64,000 nucleotides of DNA from a bacterium (GCA_021794175.1 JAJYRI010000002.1:35596-99595), one strand, 5' to 3'. Numbered from the stretch's first letter, positions 29,368-38,404 are shown. Translations and numbers: made by a program. Notes: generated by a model not told the origin, from the letters alone.

Positions 29368-30171
29368 ATGAACAAAATCCCCCGAGCCGCAACCGTGATG
29401 CTCCTTCGCGATATCGAAGGCGAACCGCAGCTTTTCCTGGTGCGCCGTACCGCGGAAAGCGCATTTGCACCCGATGCCTACGTCTTTCCCGGTGGTACGG
29501 TCGATCTCGCCGACACGCTTCCCGCGCTCCACGCGCGCATCGACGGCGCCGAGGCGCGCGAGACGGGCGCGCTTTTTCGCGAAGCGCGCGACGCAGCGCT
29601 CCCGACGGAGGTCGAACACCCCGGTCCGTTAGAGCGCGCCTCGATTCTCGCCGCCGCATTGCGCGAGCTCTTCGAGGAGTCCGGTCTCCTCATGGCTTTC
29701 CCACGCGATGATGCCGCAATGCCGCCGAGCGCCGAGCAGCGCGCGGCATGGCGCGCCGCGCTGCGCTCGGGAAGCATGAGTTTCCTCGATATTCTGGAGA
29801 AGGGCGATCTCGTCGCTGCAGGGAGTTCGCTGGCATTGTTTTCGCACTGGGTAACGCCGCCGAACGAGCCTCGACGCTACGACACCTACTTCTTTATGGC
29901 GATCGCACCGCCGGGGCAGGAAGCGAGCGCAGATCGTAGCGAGACCCATGACGGGCGCTGGATCTCGCCGAGAGCGGCGCTTGCGGCCCACCGAGCCGGC
30001 GAACTCAACCTCGTCTATCCGACGATCAAGCATCTCGAACGACTGATCGATTGCGAAGATAACTCGATTGCGATGCGCTTGGCGCTCGCGAAACCGATCG
30101 TAACGATTCAACCGACGATGCATCCCGATCGCGGATTCGTTATGCCGGCGCATCTCGAGAACGTGTGGTAG
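29368..30171 (+). CDS. Nudix hydrolase
   Basis: 267 residues from ATG 29368, preceded by AAAAGGAAG. The Nudix box is split by an insertion as in NUDT19/RP2-like members: YVFPGGTVD comes early and ALRELFEESGLL (the REUXEEXGU motif with the metal-binding glutamates) follows about 60 residues later. Such proteins hydrolyse nucleoside diphosphates linked to CoA or other groups. It overlaps the next gene by 7 bases, so the two hydrolases are made together. Confidence 0.88.
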   Translation: MNKIPRAATVMLLRDIEGEPQLFLVRRTAESAFAPDAYVFPGGTVDLADTLPALHARIDGAEARETGALFREARDAALPTEVEHPGPLERASILAAALRELFEESGLLMAFPRDDAAMPPSAEQRAAWRAALRSGSMSFLDILEKGDLVAAGSSLALFSHWVTPPNEPRRYDTYFFMAIAPPGQEASADRSETHDGRWISPRAALAAHRAGELNLVYPTIKHLERLIDCEDNSIAMRLALAKPIVTIQPTMHPDRGFVMPAHLENVW

Positions 30172-31091
30172 AGCGCGTCGCGCTCTTGCGCGCGCCGAAC
30201 CCTTCGGCGATGACGCTTGACGGAACCAATACCTGGTTGCTCGCATCGCGCAGCGGTGAAGCGATCTGCATCGATCCGGGCCCGGCGATTCCCGCCCACG
30301 TCGACCGCATCGTCGCCTATTTGCACGAGAACGATCTCGTTCTGCGTGCGATCGCGCTCACGCACGGTCACCCCGATCACGCTCCTGCAGCGCCGAGCCT
30401 CGCCGCGGCGACCGGTGCGCGCACGTACGCACATCGCTTCTCGGCCGCTCCGCACGACGCGGTACTCGAGGACAACGAGGAACTCCGCATCGGCGATCTA
30501 CAACTCGTCGCAATCGATGCGCCGGGGCATACGCTCGAACACCTCGTCTTCTACGAACGCGAGAGCGCGACGCTCTTTACCGGCGATACGATCTTAGGCA
30601 CCGGCACCGTCGTGATCGCTCCACCCGGCGGTGCGATGCGCCCCTATCAAGCAACGCTACGCCGGCTGCTCGCCGAATTCGGCGACGCGCGCGCGATCTG
30701 TTGCGGGCATGGACCGATCGTGACGGAAGCGCGAGCGAAAATCGAAGAGTATATCGCGCATCGCGAACGACGCGAAGCCGAACTCCTCGCGGCACTTGCG
30801 GCGGGAACGCAAACGATCCCCGACCTCGTCGAACGCATCTATCGCGATGCCGATATGCGGCTCTGGGCGGCGGCGGCACGGCAGATGCTCGCCTATCTTC
30901 TCGCTCTCGAAGAAGAGTACCGCGTGCGAGCGGTGCGGCTCGACCGGCCGCTCACGCAACGCGAACACGCGATTCTTAACCCCGATTGGGTCAACGTCGT
31001 CGGCGCGGAGCACGCACCGTTGGTCGAAGCCGAACTCGGCGCGCAACTGCGCCTCGACGCGATCTACGAGTATTCTCTCAGTCGACCGTAA
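30165..31091 (+). CDS. Metallo-beta-lactamase-fold hydrolase (LACTB2-like)
   Basis: 308 residues from a GTG inside the end of the Nudix gene. The metal motif THGHPDHAPAA (HxHxDH) is at about residues 66-76, a further ligand histidine in GHTLEHLVFY, aspartate in FTGDTILGTG, and histidine in CCGHGP. A C-terminal helical domain (from about 190) resembles the LACTB2-type winged helix that helps place nucleic acid or acyl substrates. Nudix plus LACTB2-like pairs recur in bacteria; the substrate is unknown. The end overlaps the convergent reductase gene by 14 bases. Confidence 0.88.
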   Translation: MVERVALLRAPNPSAMTLDGTNTWLLASRSGEAICIDPGPAIPAHVDRIVAYLHENDLVLRAIALTHGHPDHAPAAPSLAAATGARTYAHRFSAAPHDAVLEDNEELRIGDLQLVAIDAPGHTLEHLVFYERESATLFTGDTILGTGTVVIAPPGGAMRPYQATLRRLLAEFGDARAICCGHGPIVTEARAKIEEYIAHRERREAELLAALAAGTQTIPDLVERIYRDADMRLWAAAARQMLAYLLALEEEYRVRAVRLDRPLTQREHAILNPDWVNVVGAEHAPLVEAELGAQLRLDAIYEYSLSRP

Positions 31092-32079
31092 CGACGACTT
31101 TCCCGAAATTCGCGCCCGACTCGAGGCGCTCGACAGCCGCAACGATATCGGCGAGCGGAAAGACCGCGCCGACGACCGGTTCGATGCGTTTTTCGGAGAC
31201 CAGCGCGAGCATGTCGCGAAAATCTTCGGGGCTTCCCATCGAGGAACCCAAAACGTCGAGCTGCTTCCAGAAAATCGAGAACGGACGAATTTTCGCATCG
31301 CCGCCGGTACCGCCGTAGATCGCAACGCGTCCGCCCGGACGCACGAGATCGAGAATCCGCGCCAACGTTTCGCCGCCCGAGCCGTCGATCGCCGCGTCGA
31401 TCGGTCCGACACTTTTCAGCGATTTGAACCACTGCGGATCGGCCGCGTAATTGACGGTGAAATCGGCACCGAGCGCGCGTGCGCGTTCGAGTTTTTCATC
31501 GCTGCTCGATGTCACCACCACGCGAGCGCCGATCGCTTTGGCGAACAGCAGCGCAAAGCTCTGCACGCCGCTACCGATGCCGGGAATCAACACCGTCTCG
31601 CCGGCCTGCAGACGCGCGCGCGTTACGAGCGCTCGATACGCGGTAAGCCCCGCAAGCGGTAACGCTGCGGCGTGCACGGTATCGAGATGCGCGGGCTTCG
31701 CATGCACGTTCTCCGCCGGAACGCAGACGTATTCCGCGATCGTTCCCGGGTGCGGCATACCGAGAATCCCGCTGCCTTCCGCCCAGATGCGGCGGTTCGG
31801 GCCCCAACCAAGCATGGGATCGAGAACGACGTCATCACCGCGACGATGCCCCGAGACGCCGTCTCCGAGCGCATCGATCGCCCCACAGCCGTCGGAACCC
31901 GGGGTGCAGGGGAGCGCGATTCCGGGGTAGAGGCCGCGCGTAATGAACGCATCGCGTCGGTTCAGCGCGGCGGCATGGATCCGCACGCGGATCTCCCCGG
32001 CGCCGGGCTCGGGCGCGGAGATCTCCTCGACGCGCAGGTGTGAGGGTTCTCCGATGCTGTGTAATCGAGCGGCTTTCAT
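31078..32079 (-). CDS. Zinc-type/quinone-oxidoreductase-like medium-chain dehydrogenase
   Basis: 333 residues. The N-terminal GroES-like domain shows AAALNRRDAFITRGLYPG and PGSDGCGAIDALGDGV; the Rossmann domain shows IPGIGSGVQSFALLFAKAIG followed by a SSSDEKLERARALGAD loop, an NADP-preferring pattern. The structural zinc cysteine cluster is missing, so it belongs with zinc-independent or catalytic-zinc-only quinone-reductase-like members. Substrate unknown. It is divergent from a small membrane-protein gene. Confidence 0.9.
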   Translation of the reverse strand: MKAARLHSIGEPSHLRVEEISAPEPGAGEIRVRIHAAALNRRDAFITRGLYPGIALPCTPGSDGCGAIDALGDGVSGHRRGDDVVLDPMLGWGPNRRIWAEGSGILGMPHPGTIAEYVCVPAENVHAKPAHLDTVHAAALPLAGLTAYRALVTRARLQAGETVLIPGIGSGVQSFALLFAKAIGARVVVTSSSDEKLERARALGADFTVNYAADPQWFKSLKSVGPIDAAIDGSGGETLARILDLVRPGGRVAIYGGTGGDAKIRPFSIFWKQLDVLGSSMGSPEDFRDMLALVSEKRIEPVVGAVFPLADIVAAVERLESGANFGKVVVTVD

Positions 32080-32157
32080 GACGAGCGCCCTACGCGCTCG
32101 CCCTCGCTCTCACCTATCGCAGGTCGCCCCGGGAGGCGGCGCAAACCTGGCAGGGCT

Positions 32158-32400
32158 ATGAAAATCGGCTCCGCACTCAAAGGGCTCGCCAAGCTGCAGC
32201 GCTCCTTCGATCTTCGCATCGGCCCGATCCGGGCAACCGGCGTCCCGGCGATTCTGCTTGGAACCGCCGCGGTCGTGCTCGCGGCCGGGGCCGCGCGGGC
32301 GCTCGTGCGTGCAGGGGAGGCCCTTCCCGAAACGCTTCGCGAAGCCAAGGGGTTAGCACAGTCGCTGCGCGATGCACGCCCCACTCACCTCAACCCATAA
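32158..32400 (+). CDS. Small single-pass membrane protein of unknown function
   Basis: 80 residues. A helical start (KIGSALKGLAKLQRSFDLRI) is followed by one hydrophobic segment near 29-48 (VPAILLGTAAVVLAAGAARA) and a charged amphipathic tail. CAGGG precedes the ATG. It is 8 bases before bolA on the same strand, so it is probably part of the bolA-grx-sulfurtransferase transcript. No family recognised. Confidence 0.55.
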   Translation: MKIGSALKGLAKLQRSFDLRIGPIRATGVPAILLGTAAVVLAAGAARALVRAGEALPETLREAKGLAQSLRDARPTHLNP

Positions 32401-32408
32401 GAGATTTC

Positions 32409-32654
32409 ATGATCGATAATGCCTCCCTGACCGCGCTCGTGCGGGCAGCCATGCCCGATGCGCGCGTCGCGATTCACGACCGTACCGGCACGATGGATCA
32501 CTTCAATGTCGAAGTAATCTCCGCGGCCTTTGCGGGCCTCAACTCACTCGACCGCCATCGGTTAGTCTATCGCGCGCTCGACGCGGCGCTCAAAGACGGC
32601 CGCATTCACGCACTCGAAATCACCACGAAACTTCCGGAGAACGAACATGCCTGA
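32409..32654 (+). CDS. BolA/IbaG-family protein
   Basis: 81 residues. The class II KH-like fold is evident from DHFNVEVISAAFAGLNSLDR followed by HRLVYRALDAAL and IHALEITTKLP, the conserved BolA core with the RHRLVY signature. BolA proteins pair with monothiol glutaredoxins and help carry or regulate [2Fe-2S] clusters. Its end overlaps the glutaredoxin gene by 8 bases, so stoichiometric co-production with that partner is likely. A probable cluster or partner-contact histidine is in DHFNV. Confidence 0.9.
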   Translation: MIDNASLTALVRAAMPDARVAIHDRTGTMDHFNVEVISAAFAGLNSLDRHRLVYRALDAALKDGRIHALEITTKLPENEHA

Positions 32655-33003
32655 CGCACTGCAAAGCGAGATCGCCGAAGAGATCGCCGCCCACAAAATT
32701 CTCGTCTACGGAAAAGGGACGAAAACGATGCCGCGCTGCGGCTTCACGCTCGAGACGATTGAATTCTTCAACTCCTTCGGCTACCCGTTCGAAGTCATCG
32801 ACGTGCTCGAGAACATGCCCAAACGCGAGGCGTTGGCGAAAATGACCGATTGGCCGACGTTGCCGAAGGTCTTTATCGACGGGAAGTTTTACGGCGACAC
32901 CGATATTCTCGCGCCGATGGCCGAGAACGGCGAACTCGCGACGTTGCTGGAAAACGCGTTCGGATATCGCGCCGAGAGCAAGCCCGTCATCAATCTCCGC
33001 TAA
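32647..33003 (+). CDS. grxD: Monothiol glutaredoxin (Grx4-type)
   Basis: 118 residues. The active-site segment KGTKTMPRCGFT sits at residues 23-34, the single cysteine binding a [2Fe-2S] cluster together with glutathione; the family norm is CGFS, here CGFT. WPTLPKVFIDGKFYGDTDI contains the TVP-like cis-proline region and GG-like glutathione site (DGKFYGD). It should form heterocomplexes with the BolA encoded in front of it. A sulfurtransferase gene follows after 9 bases. Confidence 0.93.
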   Translation: MPDALQSEIAEEIAAHKILVYGKGTKTMPRCGFTLETIEFFNSFGYPFEVIDVLENMPKREALAKMTDWPTLPKVFIDGKFYGDTDILAPMAENGELATLLENAFGYRAESKPVINLR

Positions 33004-33012
33004 CGCACGCGC

Positions 33013-33855
33013 GTGGAGTACGAAACCCTCGTCGATATCGAAACGCTTCGATCGCACTTGCACGACCCCGCCTGGGTGATTGTCGATTGCCGCCATTCGC
33101 TGGCGAATTTCGCCGCCGGGCGTGCCGCCTACGAAGAAGCGCACGTTCCCGGCGCGGCTTTCGCCGACGTCGAACGCGATCTTAGCGGCGAGAAAACCGG
33201 AAGCAACGGGCGTCATCCGCTTCCCGAGCGGCGTGCTTTCGCCGCCTTTCTCGGGAGGATCGGCGCCGACGAGCGCAGTCAGATCGTCGCGTACGATGAA
33301 GGCGCCGGCATGTTCGCCGCGCGTTGCTGGATGCTGGTGCGCTATCTCGGGCACGCGCGGGTCGCTATTCTCGACGGCGGTTTCGCGGCATGGGAGCGTT
33401 CGGGGGCGCCGTTCGAACGCGGCCCCGACCGTCGCGCCCGCATGGCCCGTCATTTCCCGCTCGGCACGCCACTCGATCCCGTTGTCAGCGCGAACGAGCT
33501 GCTCGCCGACCTGGGGAGCAAGAGCCTCCAACCGGTCGACGCGCGCGCGCCGGAGCGCTATCGCGGCGAGATCGAACCGATCGACCCGGTCGCCGGCCAC
33601 ATTCCCGGAGCGAAAAACCGTCCCTACGGGGCGAATTATCGCAGCGACGGGCACCTCCGCTCGGCGCAGGAGCTTCGCTCGGAGTTCGCGGCGCTCGGAG
33701 AGCCCGAACGCCTGGTGCATTACTGCGGCTCCGGCATATCGGCGGCCGCGAACCTCTTCGCTGCCACTGCAGCGGGCCTCCCCGGAGGGCGTATCTACGC
33801 GGGCTCGTGGAGCGAATGGTGCGCCGACCCGAGTCGCCCGGTCGAGCGCGGTTAA
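33013..33855 (+). CDS. sseA: Sulfurtransferase (thiosulfate/3-mercaptopyruvate type)
   Basis: 280 residues from GTG. Two rhodanese domains: an inactive N-terminal one (VIVDCRHSLANF, HVPGAAF) and a C-terminal catalytic one with loop CGSGISA, the persulfide-carrying cysteine at about 238. The CGSG[VI][TS]A loop is typical of 3-mercaptopyruvate sulfurtransferases (thiosulfate enzymes have CRxGVTA). Its place after a BolA-glutaredoxin pair suggests sulfur or Fe-S supply. The stop overlaps that of the convergent cupin gene (TTAA). Confidence 0.92.
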   Translation: MEYETLVDIETLRSHLHDPAWVIVDCRHSLANFAAGRAAYEEAHVPGAAFADVERDLSGEKTGSNGRHPLPERRAFAAFLGRIGADERSQIVAYDEGAGMFAARCWMLVRYLGHARVAILDGGFAAWERSGAPFERGPDRRARMARHFPLGTPLDPVVSANELLADLGSKSLQPVDARAPERYRGEIEPIDPVAGHIPGAKNRPYGANYRSDGHLRSAQELRSEFAALGEPERLVHYCGSGISAAANLFAATAAGLPGGRIYAGSWSEWCADPSRPVERG

Positions 33856-34337
33856 GCGCCGCGGCGTAGCGGTGGCGGCACCGCATCGGGACGAATAAAC
33901 GGACCGACCGGCGAGGCGAGAAGCCGTTCGATCTCCTCCGGCTCGGGGATGCGCGCACCGTCGCGCGCAGCGGTGACGATGCAATAGAATCCGAACCGTT
34001 CGGCGCCGCGATTGATGAATTGGTGGAGCTCGAGCGGTGCTACGTAGACGACATCGCCCACAGCGACCTCCTCAACCCGTTCGCCGACGACCGCATGGCC
34101 GAGCCCTTGCCCGACGATCACGTAATGCTCGTGTTCGTGGCGCTCGAGGCGCGATGCCGCGCCGGGCTCGAGTTCGAAAAAGCGCAATTCGAGTTGCGGG
34201 CCCGGCGCTCCGGGCTCGGCCTTCCAACCGCCGACGATGGTGTGGCGCGCGATGCCGACGGCGGCCCCGGGGCGGTAGCCCTCGGGCTCAACGCCCTCCC
34301 AACCCGCTCCCTGCTTGTGAATGACCCGTCGTTGCAT
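33852..34337 (-). CDS. Cupin-domain protein
   Basis: 161 residues from ATG 34337. Cupin motif 1 is visible in SRLERHEHEHYVIVGQGLG (the metal-binding HxHx glutamate and histidine set) and motif 2 in VGDVVYVAPLELHQFINRG. Small single-domain cupins often bind a metal and act in sugar or amino-acid metabolism or as sensors. The frame is open well upstream but the earlier portion overlaps the divergent secreted-protein gene, so this start is preferred. Function beyond the fold is unknown. Confidence 0.8.
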   Translation of the reverse strand: MQRRVIHKQGAGWEGVEPEGYRPGAAVGIARHTIVGGWKAEPGAPGPQLELRFFELEPGAASRLERHEHEHYVIVGQGLGHAVVGERVEEVAVGDVVYVAPLELHQFINRGAERFGFYCIVTAARDGARIPEPEEIERLLASPVGPFIRPDAVPPPLRRGA

Positions 34338-34407
34338 GGCCGCTATCCTATCACGTCGTCGGAGCACACTCCTAGAACGCTTCCCCCGAACTGCCGATAT
34401 TGTTGGC

Positions 34408-34941
34408 ATGCGCCCGTTCGCTTTCTCGACCCTCATTGCAAGCCTCGCCTTGCTTTGCCTCACGCTGCCGCCGCTACCGAGCGCCGCGCGAACCACCGCC
34501 GACGCGTCGGCCGCTGCGTCGGCCGCCGCATCGGCTCCTCTCGACGAATATTTCGGGCGCATGAAACTCAGCCCGATCGGCATCGGGAATGAATTGCATC
34601 TCATCGCATCGCGCTCGCAAAACGCAGACGACGCAAAGGATTCGCTGCCGCTCCTCACGCTCATCGAAGATTCCATGCACGACTGGGAGCACAAATACCC
34701 GCACGACGATTGGATTCCCAAAAATCTCGTTCGCCTCGAGCACGACTATCTGCTCGTTCCTACCTTGGGCGGACGCATCCACGCGATGCATGTCATCGAG
34801 TGGCTCCGTTCCGACTATCCCGGCACGTACGCACTCGATCGCGCGCAACGCGAAGCGGAGCAAGCGATGGGGTTGCCGACGCCGGCTCCGAGCCCGCAAC
34901 CGGTGTCGACTCCGGAGGCCGTACCGACGCCGACGCCGTAG
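34408..34941 (+). CDS. Secreted protein of unknown function with Pro/Thr-rich tail
   Basis: 177 residues from ATG 34408, chosen because a signal peptide follows directly (MRPFAFSTLIASLALLCLTL, then PSAA). The mature part is Ala/Ser-rich, then helical (MKLSPIGIGNELHLIASRSQ) with several Trp, His and Asp (DWEHKYPHDDW), and ends in a Pro-rich tail (PTPAPSPQPVSTPEAVPTP). No clear ribosome site was seen. No family recognised. The EVE gene follows by 9 bases. Confidence 0.65.
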   Translation: MRPFAFSTLIASLALLCLTLPPLPSAARTTADASAAASAAASAPLDEYFGRMKLSPIGIGNELHLIASRSQNADDAKDSLPLLTLIEDSMHDWEHKYPHDDWIPKNLVRLEHDYLLVPTLGGRIHAMHVIEWLRSDYPGTYALDRAQREAEQAMGLPTPAPSPQPVSTPEAVPTPTP

Positions 34942-34950
34942 TCGGTTTGC

Positions 34951-35409
34951 ATGTCGAAGTACTGGCTTTTCAAGAGCGAGCCGCAAAGCTATTCCATCGA
35001 AGATCTGCGACGCGACGGCACGACGCCGTGGAGCGGCGTTCGCAATTATCAAGCGCGCAACTTCATGCAGATGATGTCCGTCGGCGACGAGGGATTTTTC
35101 TACCACTCGTCATGCGCCGTACCGGGGATCGTCGGAATCTGTCGCGTCGCGCGCGCCGCCTATCCCGATGCCACCGCCTTCGATCTGCGCAGCGAGTATT
35201 ACGATCCCAAAAGTTCGCCCGAGCATCCCCGTTGGATGAACGTCGACGTGTCGTTCGTTCGCGCCTTCCGCGAGGTTATTCCATTAACGCTTCTACGCGA
35301 GATCGCCGCACTCGCAAAAATGCCGCTATTGCAGCGCGGCCAGCGCCTCTCGGTGCAGCCCGTGCAAACGGCGGAGTGGCGTACGATTCTCAAACTCGGC
35401 GGAGCGTAG
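34951..35409 (+). CDS. EVE-domain protein (thymocyte nuclear protein 1-like)
   Basis: 152 residues, the standard length of a single EVE domain. The opening KYWLFKSEPQSYSIEDL and the aromatic-cage segments WSGVRNYQARNFM and GDEGFFYHSS are diagnostic. EVE/YTH-like domains bind modified bases in nucleic acids (methylated cytosine or adenine) and are found both alone and in restriction-type systems. Here it stands alone after a secreted-protein gene, with a terminator-like hairpin after it. Confidence 0.93.
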   Translation: MSKYWLFKSEPQSYSIEDLRRDGTTPWSGVRNYQARNFMQMMSVGDEGFFYHSSCAVPGIVGICRVARAAYPDATAFDLRSEYYDPKSSPEHPRWMNVDVSFVRAFREVIPLTLLREIAALAKMPLLQRGQRLSVQPVQTAEWRTILKLGGA

Positions 35410-35423
35410 GCGGCCGATCCGAG

Positions 35424-35461
35424 AAAAAGGGCCGGGCCTGCAGATGCAAACCCAGCCCTTT
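35424..35461. terminator. Bidirectional intrinsic terminator
   Basis: AAAGGGCCGGGCC (from 35426) can pair with the segment CCCAGCCCTTT ending at 35461. On the minus strand the stem (AAAGGGCTGGG ... CCCGGCCCTTTTT) is followed by five T residues, the form of a Rho-independent terminator for the TonB-dependent receptor gene. On the plus strand it follows the EVE stop by 15 bases, so it may serve both convergent genes. Confidence 0.75.
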
Positions 35462-35494
35462 ACGATCGGCGCAGCGCGCCGATGCCGCTTCGAT

Positions 35495-38368
35495 TTAGAA
35501 CTTGGTCGAGAGGATGAAGCGATAGGTTGCCGGCCCGAGCACGTTGCCGACGGTCGCCGCTTGCGAACCGTTGACGAGCGGCACGGGAACGCCGCCTCCA
35601 TAGACCGGGAAGAGACCGTTGTAGGCGTTGAAGATGTTGTCTCCCGAGATCTGGAAGTCGAAGCGTTTGTTAATCGGCACGCGCACGGTCACGTAGCCGA
35701 TTCCGAACGGCGGGCGGTTCAACGAGTTGTTATTCCCGTAGAGCGTATCGCCGAGGGCAGCATAGAGACCGCCTTTAGAACGGTAGTTGAGTTCGAGATT
35801 CGCCTGCGCGTACGGCAAGCGCGTGTTCATCGAACCGATCGTGCTGCCGTACCCGATGCCGCCGCCATTGAAGTTCTGATTGGCGATGACGTTCAGGTTT
35901 TGGTTCTGCGTGCAATTCGGCCCCGGCTTGGCGCAATAGAAGTACTGCGGCAGATTGTATACGTAGCCACGCGAAAGATCCCCCTCGACCCTGTAACCCA
36001 GGCCTATGTGAGGGAGGCTGCTGAGCCCAAGCTCGAGTCCCTGGAATCGTGCGTTACTCAGGTTGATATTTGTTTCGTAAATCACCGGATTGCCATTTAC
36101 AACCTGCGATCCCTGATTGTAGCAATGCACTTGGGGGCTCGCGCAGGTGTATGGGCTGGGCGAACCTTGGCTAAAGTACTTGTTGAAGAGATTCGTTTGA
36201 TAGAGATCGGCCGTTAATACCGAATCTACTTTTGGGAACCGAATGGTCGCGCCGAGGTCGTATCCGAATGAGGTTTCGGGTTTTAACGAACCGTTATTTT
36301 GCGTGAGCGTCGCATACCCGCCGCTGCTGTTGTAATTTGCAACCGGTCCCGAGATTTGGCTTAAGAGCAGCAGATAGGGAGGCGCTATCGCAGACCCCGC
36401 CGCGAATCGAAATACGGTATTGATATTCGATCTATATGTTAACGCGAATCGATCGTCGAAATGCGTATTCGTCGTCGATGCGAACGTTTCATTCGAACCA
36501 TCGATAGCACAATTGGAGTATTGGCCGGAGAACGGACAAGAAATCGGATAAGTGCTATTGTAGAGGTTCTCATAGAGCGTCGCGTAGCCGCTCAGTTTCG
36601 GATTGATGCGGAAGTGGCCACGCAACGTAAACGTCGTGAACTTCTGCGCCGATCCGGTCGGGAGATTGACGCTCGTATACGAGCTCTTCGAGTACGACGT
36701 CGTCGTCGAAACGGTCTGGTCGACCCCGAAGCTCAGCGTGTTGCTGCCGATCGGGTGGAGGTAGAGGAACGAAATACCCGACAGAGCGTCTTGCTCGGTC
36801 TGCAGATAGGTACTCTTCATCCCGAGCATCACCGGCGTGCCGTTGTAGAACACCGGCGTTGCCGAGCAGACGTTGCTGGTAATTTTTCCGGGGCACGAAG
36901 AACCATAGAGCGTCTGCATGACCAACGTCGGCGTCCCGTTGGGGTTGCCTTCGGTAACCTGACGCAGGATCGAAGCGTGATAGTAGCGCGCGAGCACGGT
37001 GTCGCGGCCGAGCGTCGAGCGAACCTCGCCTTGGAAAATCGGCTCGTTGTTGATTTCCTGGTCGGTGCCGCCGGTATGAAGATAATTCACGCCGAGACCG
37101 CCTGCTGCGAGGCTTCCGGTGTAACCGGCAAGCGGCGAGAACGTTCCGAGCGTGAGATTTCCGGTGTTGCCGTTTTGATCGGCAAAGGTCTGCGAGCCGA
37201 GGTAGCTCACCGTAGCCGTCGTTGCGTCGGAGAGTTTATAGCGAAACTTCACGAGCTCGGCGGTCTGCGTGTACTGTCCCTGAACGTTATAACAGCAAGC
37301 GACGAGCGGATAGATCGTCTGAATGCTCGACGACGTCCCGGGGATCGTCGTATAGGTGCCCGCACCGTTGAATCCGTTGAGCGATTTTCCAAGCCCGGTG
37401 TCTACCGCGCCGGAGGGATCGTAATAGACTTGCTGGTTGTTGAGCGCGGATGGATCGTCGAGCGTTGCAACGTCGAAGACCAAGCCGAAACGATCGACGG
37501 TATCGGAGAAGCCGAAATTCGAGAACGTACCGCCGTGGTTGGTAACGCCGAGGGCGATATCCGGCGTCGGTTTGTAGGTCGGGTCTTTCGTGCGGAAGTT
37601 CAACGTACCGCCGATCGCGTAGTTGACCGGAACGGTAGCGCCGGGCCCCTTCACGACTTCGGTGTTCGAGAACATATACGGATTGAGAAACGTGGTGACG
37701 TAGTCGCCGTAGGTTCCTACCGAGAGCGGGTGCCCGTCGATAAGCGTCGCGGTCTCGAACGATCCGGCGCCGCGAATATCGGGCACCGTGATCGAGCCGG
37801 GAACGGCAGCATTCGCACTGCTCGAGGGGAAGGATATCTGCACGCCCGGCACTTGGCTGAGCACGCGCGTCACCTGAACCGCTCCTTGATTTTCGTAGGT
37901 CGCCGCGGAAACCACGTTGACCGCAGCCGGCGTCGTGTTAAACGTCCCACGGCCGACGGCGCGCACCGTGGCGATCGTCCGCAGCGATGAAAACGTCGCC
38001 GCATGCATCGTCACGACGACGCTCTGGCTCTGCCCGGCAACGATGGTGTAGTCGGTGTCGGTCGCGGTCTGATAACCGGGTTTCGTGACGATAATTTCGT
38101 ACACGCCCGGCGCGATACCGGAGACGGTGAAATTGCCCTTCGCGTCGGAGAGGGCGTAATAACTCTTCGGGCCGCGGACGGCGATCGTCGCCCCCGCAAC
38201 CGGAGCACCGGAGACATCGTGGAGCGAGCCGCTCACCGATCCGGTGCTTTGAGATTCAGCCTGTGCGACGAGGCGATGCGACGCGCTCCGAACCGTTGCC
38301 GCGCTGACGGGTCCAACGGCGAGCGCGGCGATTGCCGCGGCGAGCAGGAGTCGAGTGAATGTACTCAG
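35495..38368 (-). CDS. TonB-dependent receptor with carboxypeptidase-regulatory-like N-terminal domain
   Basis: 957 residues if translation starts at CTG 38368-38366: AGGAGG lies six bases upstream and the frame then reads STFTRLLLAAAIAALAVG, a good signal peptide ending PVSAA. Starting at the first GTG (38236) would delete this signal. Then come a CarboxypepD_reg-like beta domain (ATIAVRGPKSYYALSDAKG), a plug domain (QVPGVQISFP, IDGHPLSVGTYGDY, PGATVPVNYAIGGTLNF), and a 22-strand barrel ending in phenylalanine (FILSTKF). It imports a siderophore, vitamin or glycan in a TonB-driven manner. No substrate cue is nearby. Parts of the barrel are less GC-rich. Confidence 0.92.
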   Translation of the reverse strand: MSTFTRLLLAAAIAALAVGPVSAATVRSASHRLVAQAESQSTGSVSGSLHDVSGAPVAGATIAVRGPKSYYALSDAKGNFTVSGIAPGVYEIIVTKPGYQTATDTDYTIVAGQSQSVVVTMHAATFSSLRTIATVRAVGRGTFNTTPAAVNVVSAATYENQGAVQVTRVLSQVPGVQISFPSSSANAAVPGSITVPDIRGAGSFETATLIDGHPLSVGTYGDYVTTFLNPYMFSNTEVVKGPGATVPVNYAIGGTLNFRTKDPTYKPTPDIALGVTNHGGTFSNFGFSDTVDRFGLVFDVATLDDPSALNNQQVYYDPSGAVDTGLGKSLNGFNGAGTYTTIPGTSSSIQTIYPLVACCYNVQGQYTQTAELVKFRYKLSDATTATVSYLGSQTFADQNGNTGNLTLGTFSPLAGYTGSLAAGGLGVNYLHTGGTDQEINNEPIFQGEVRSTLGRDTVLARYYHASILRQVTEGNPNGTPTLVMQTLYGSSCPGKITSNVCSATPVFYNGTPVMLGMKSTYLQTEQDALSGISFLYLHPIGSNTLSFGVDQTVSTTTSYSKSSYTSVNLPTGSAQKFTTFTLRGHFRINPKLSGYATLYENLYNSTYPISCPFSGQYSNCAIDGSNETFASTTNTHFDDRFALTYRSNINTVFRFAAGSAIAPPYLLLLSQISGPVANYNSSGGYATLTQNNGSLKPETSFGYDLGATIRFPKVDSVLTADLYQTNLFNKYFSQGSPSPYTCASPQVHCYNQGSQVVNGNPVIYETNINLSNARFQGLELGLSSLPHIGLGYRVEGDLSRGYVYNLPQYFYCAKPGPNCTQNQNLNVIANQNFNGGGIGYGSTIGSMNTRLPYAQANLELNYRSKGGLYAALGDTLYGNNNSLNRPPFGIGYVTVRVPINKRFDFQISGDNIFNAYNGLFPVYGGGVPVPLVNGSQAATVGNVLGPATYRFILSTKF

Positions 38369-38404
38369 AGCAAACCTCCTGTGAGAAACGAGAAATCCAA
38401 GGTC

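Noticed and set aside
36461-37990. Long plus-strand open frame (509 codons) opposite the TonB-dependent receptor
   Set aside because: Arg/Glu-rich, low-complexity antisense translation of a GC-rich gene, with no family motif or ribosome site; the receptor frame on the other strand is clearly real.
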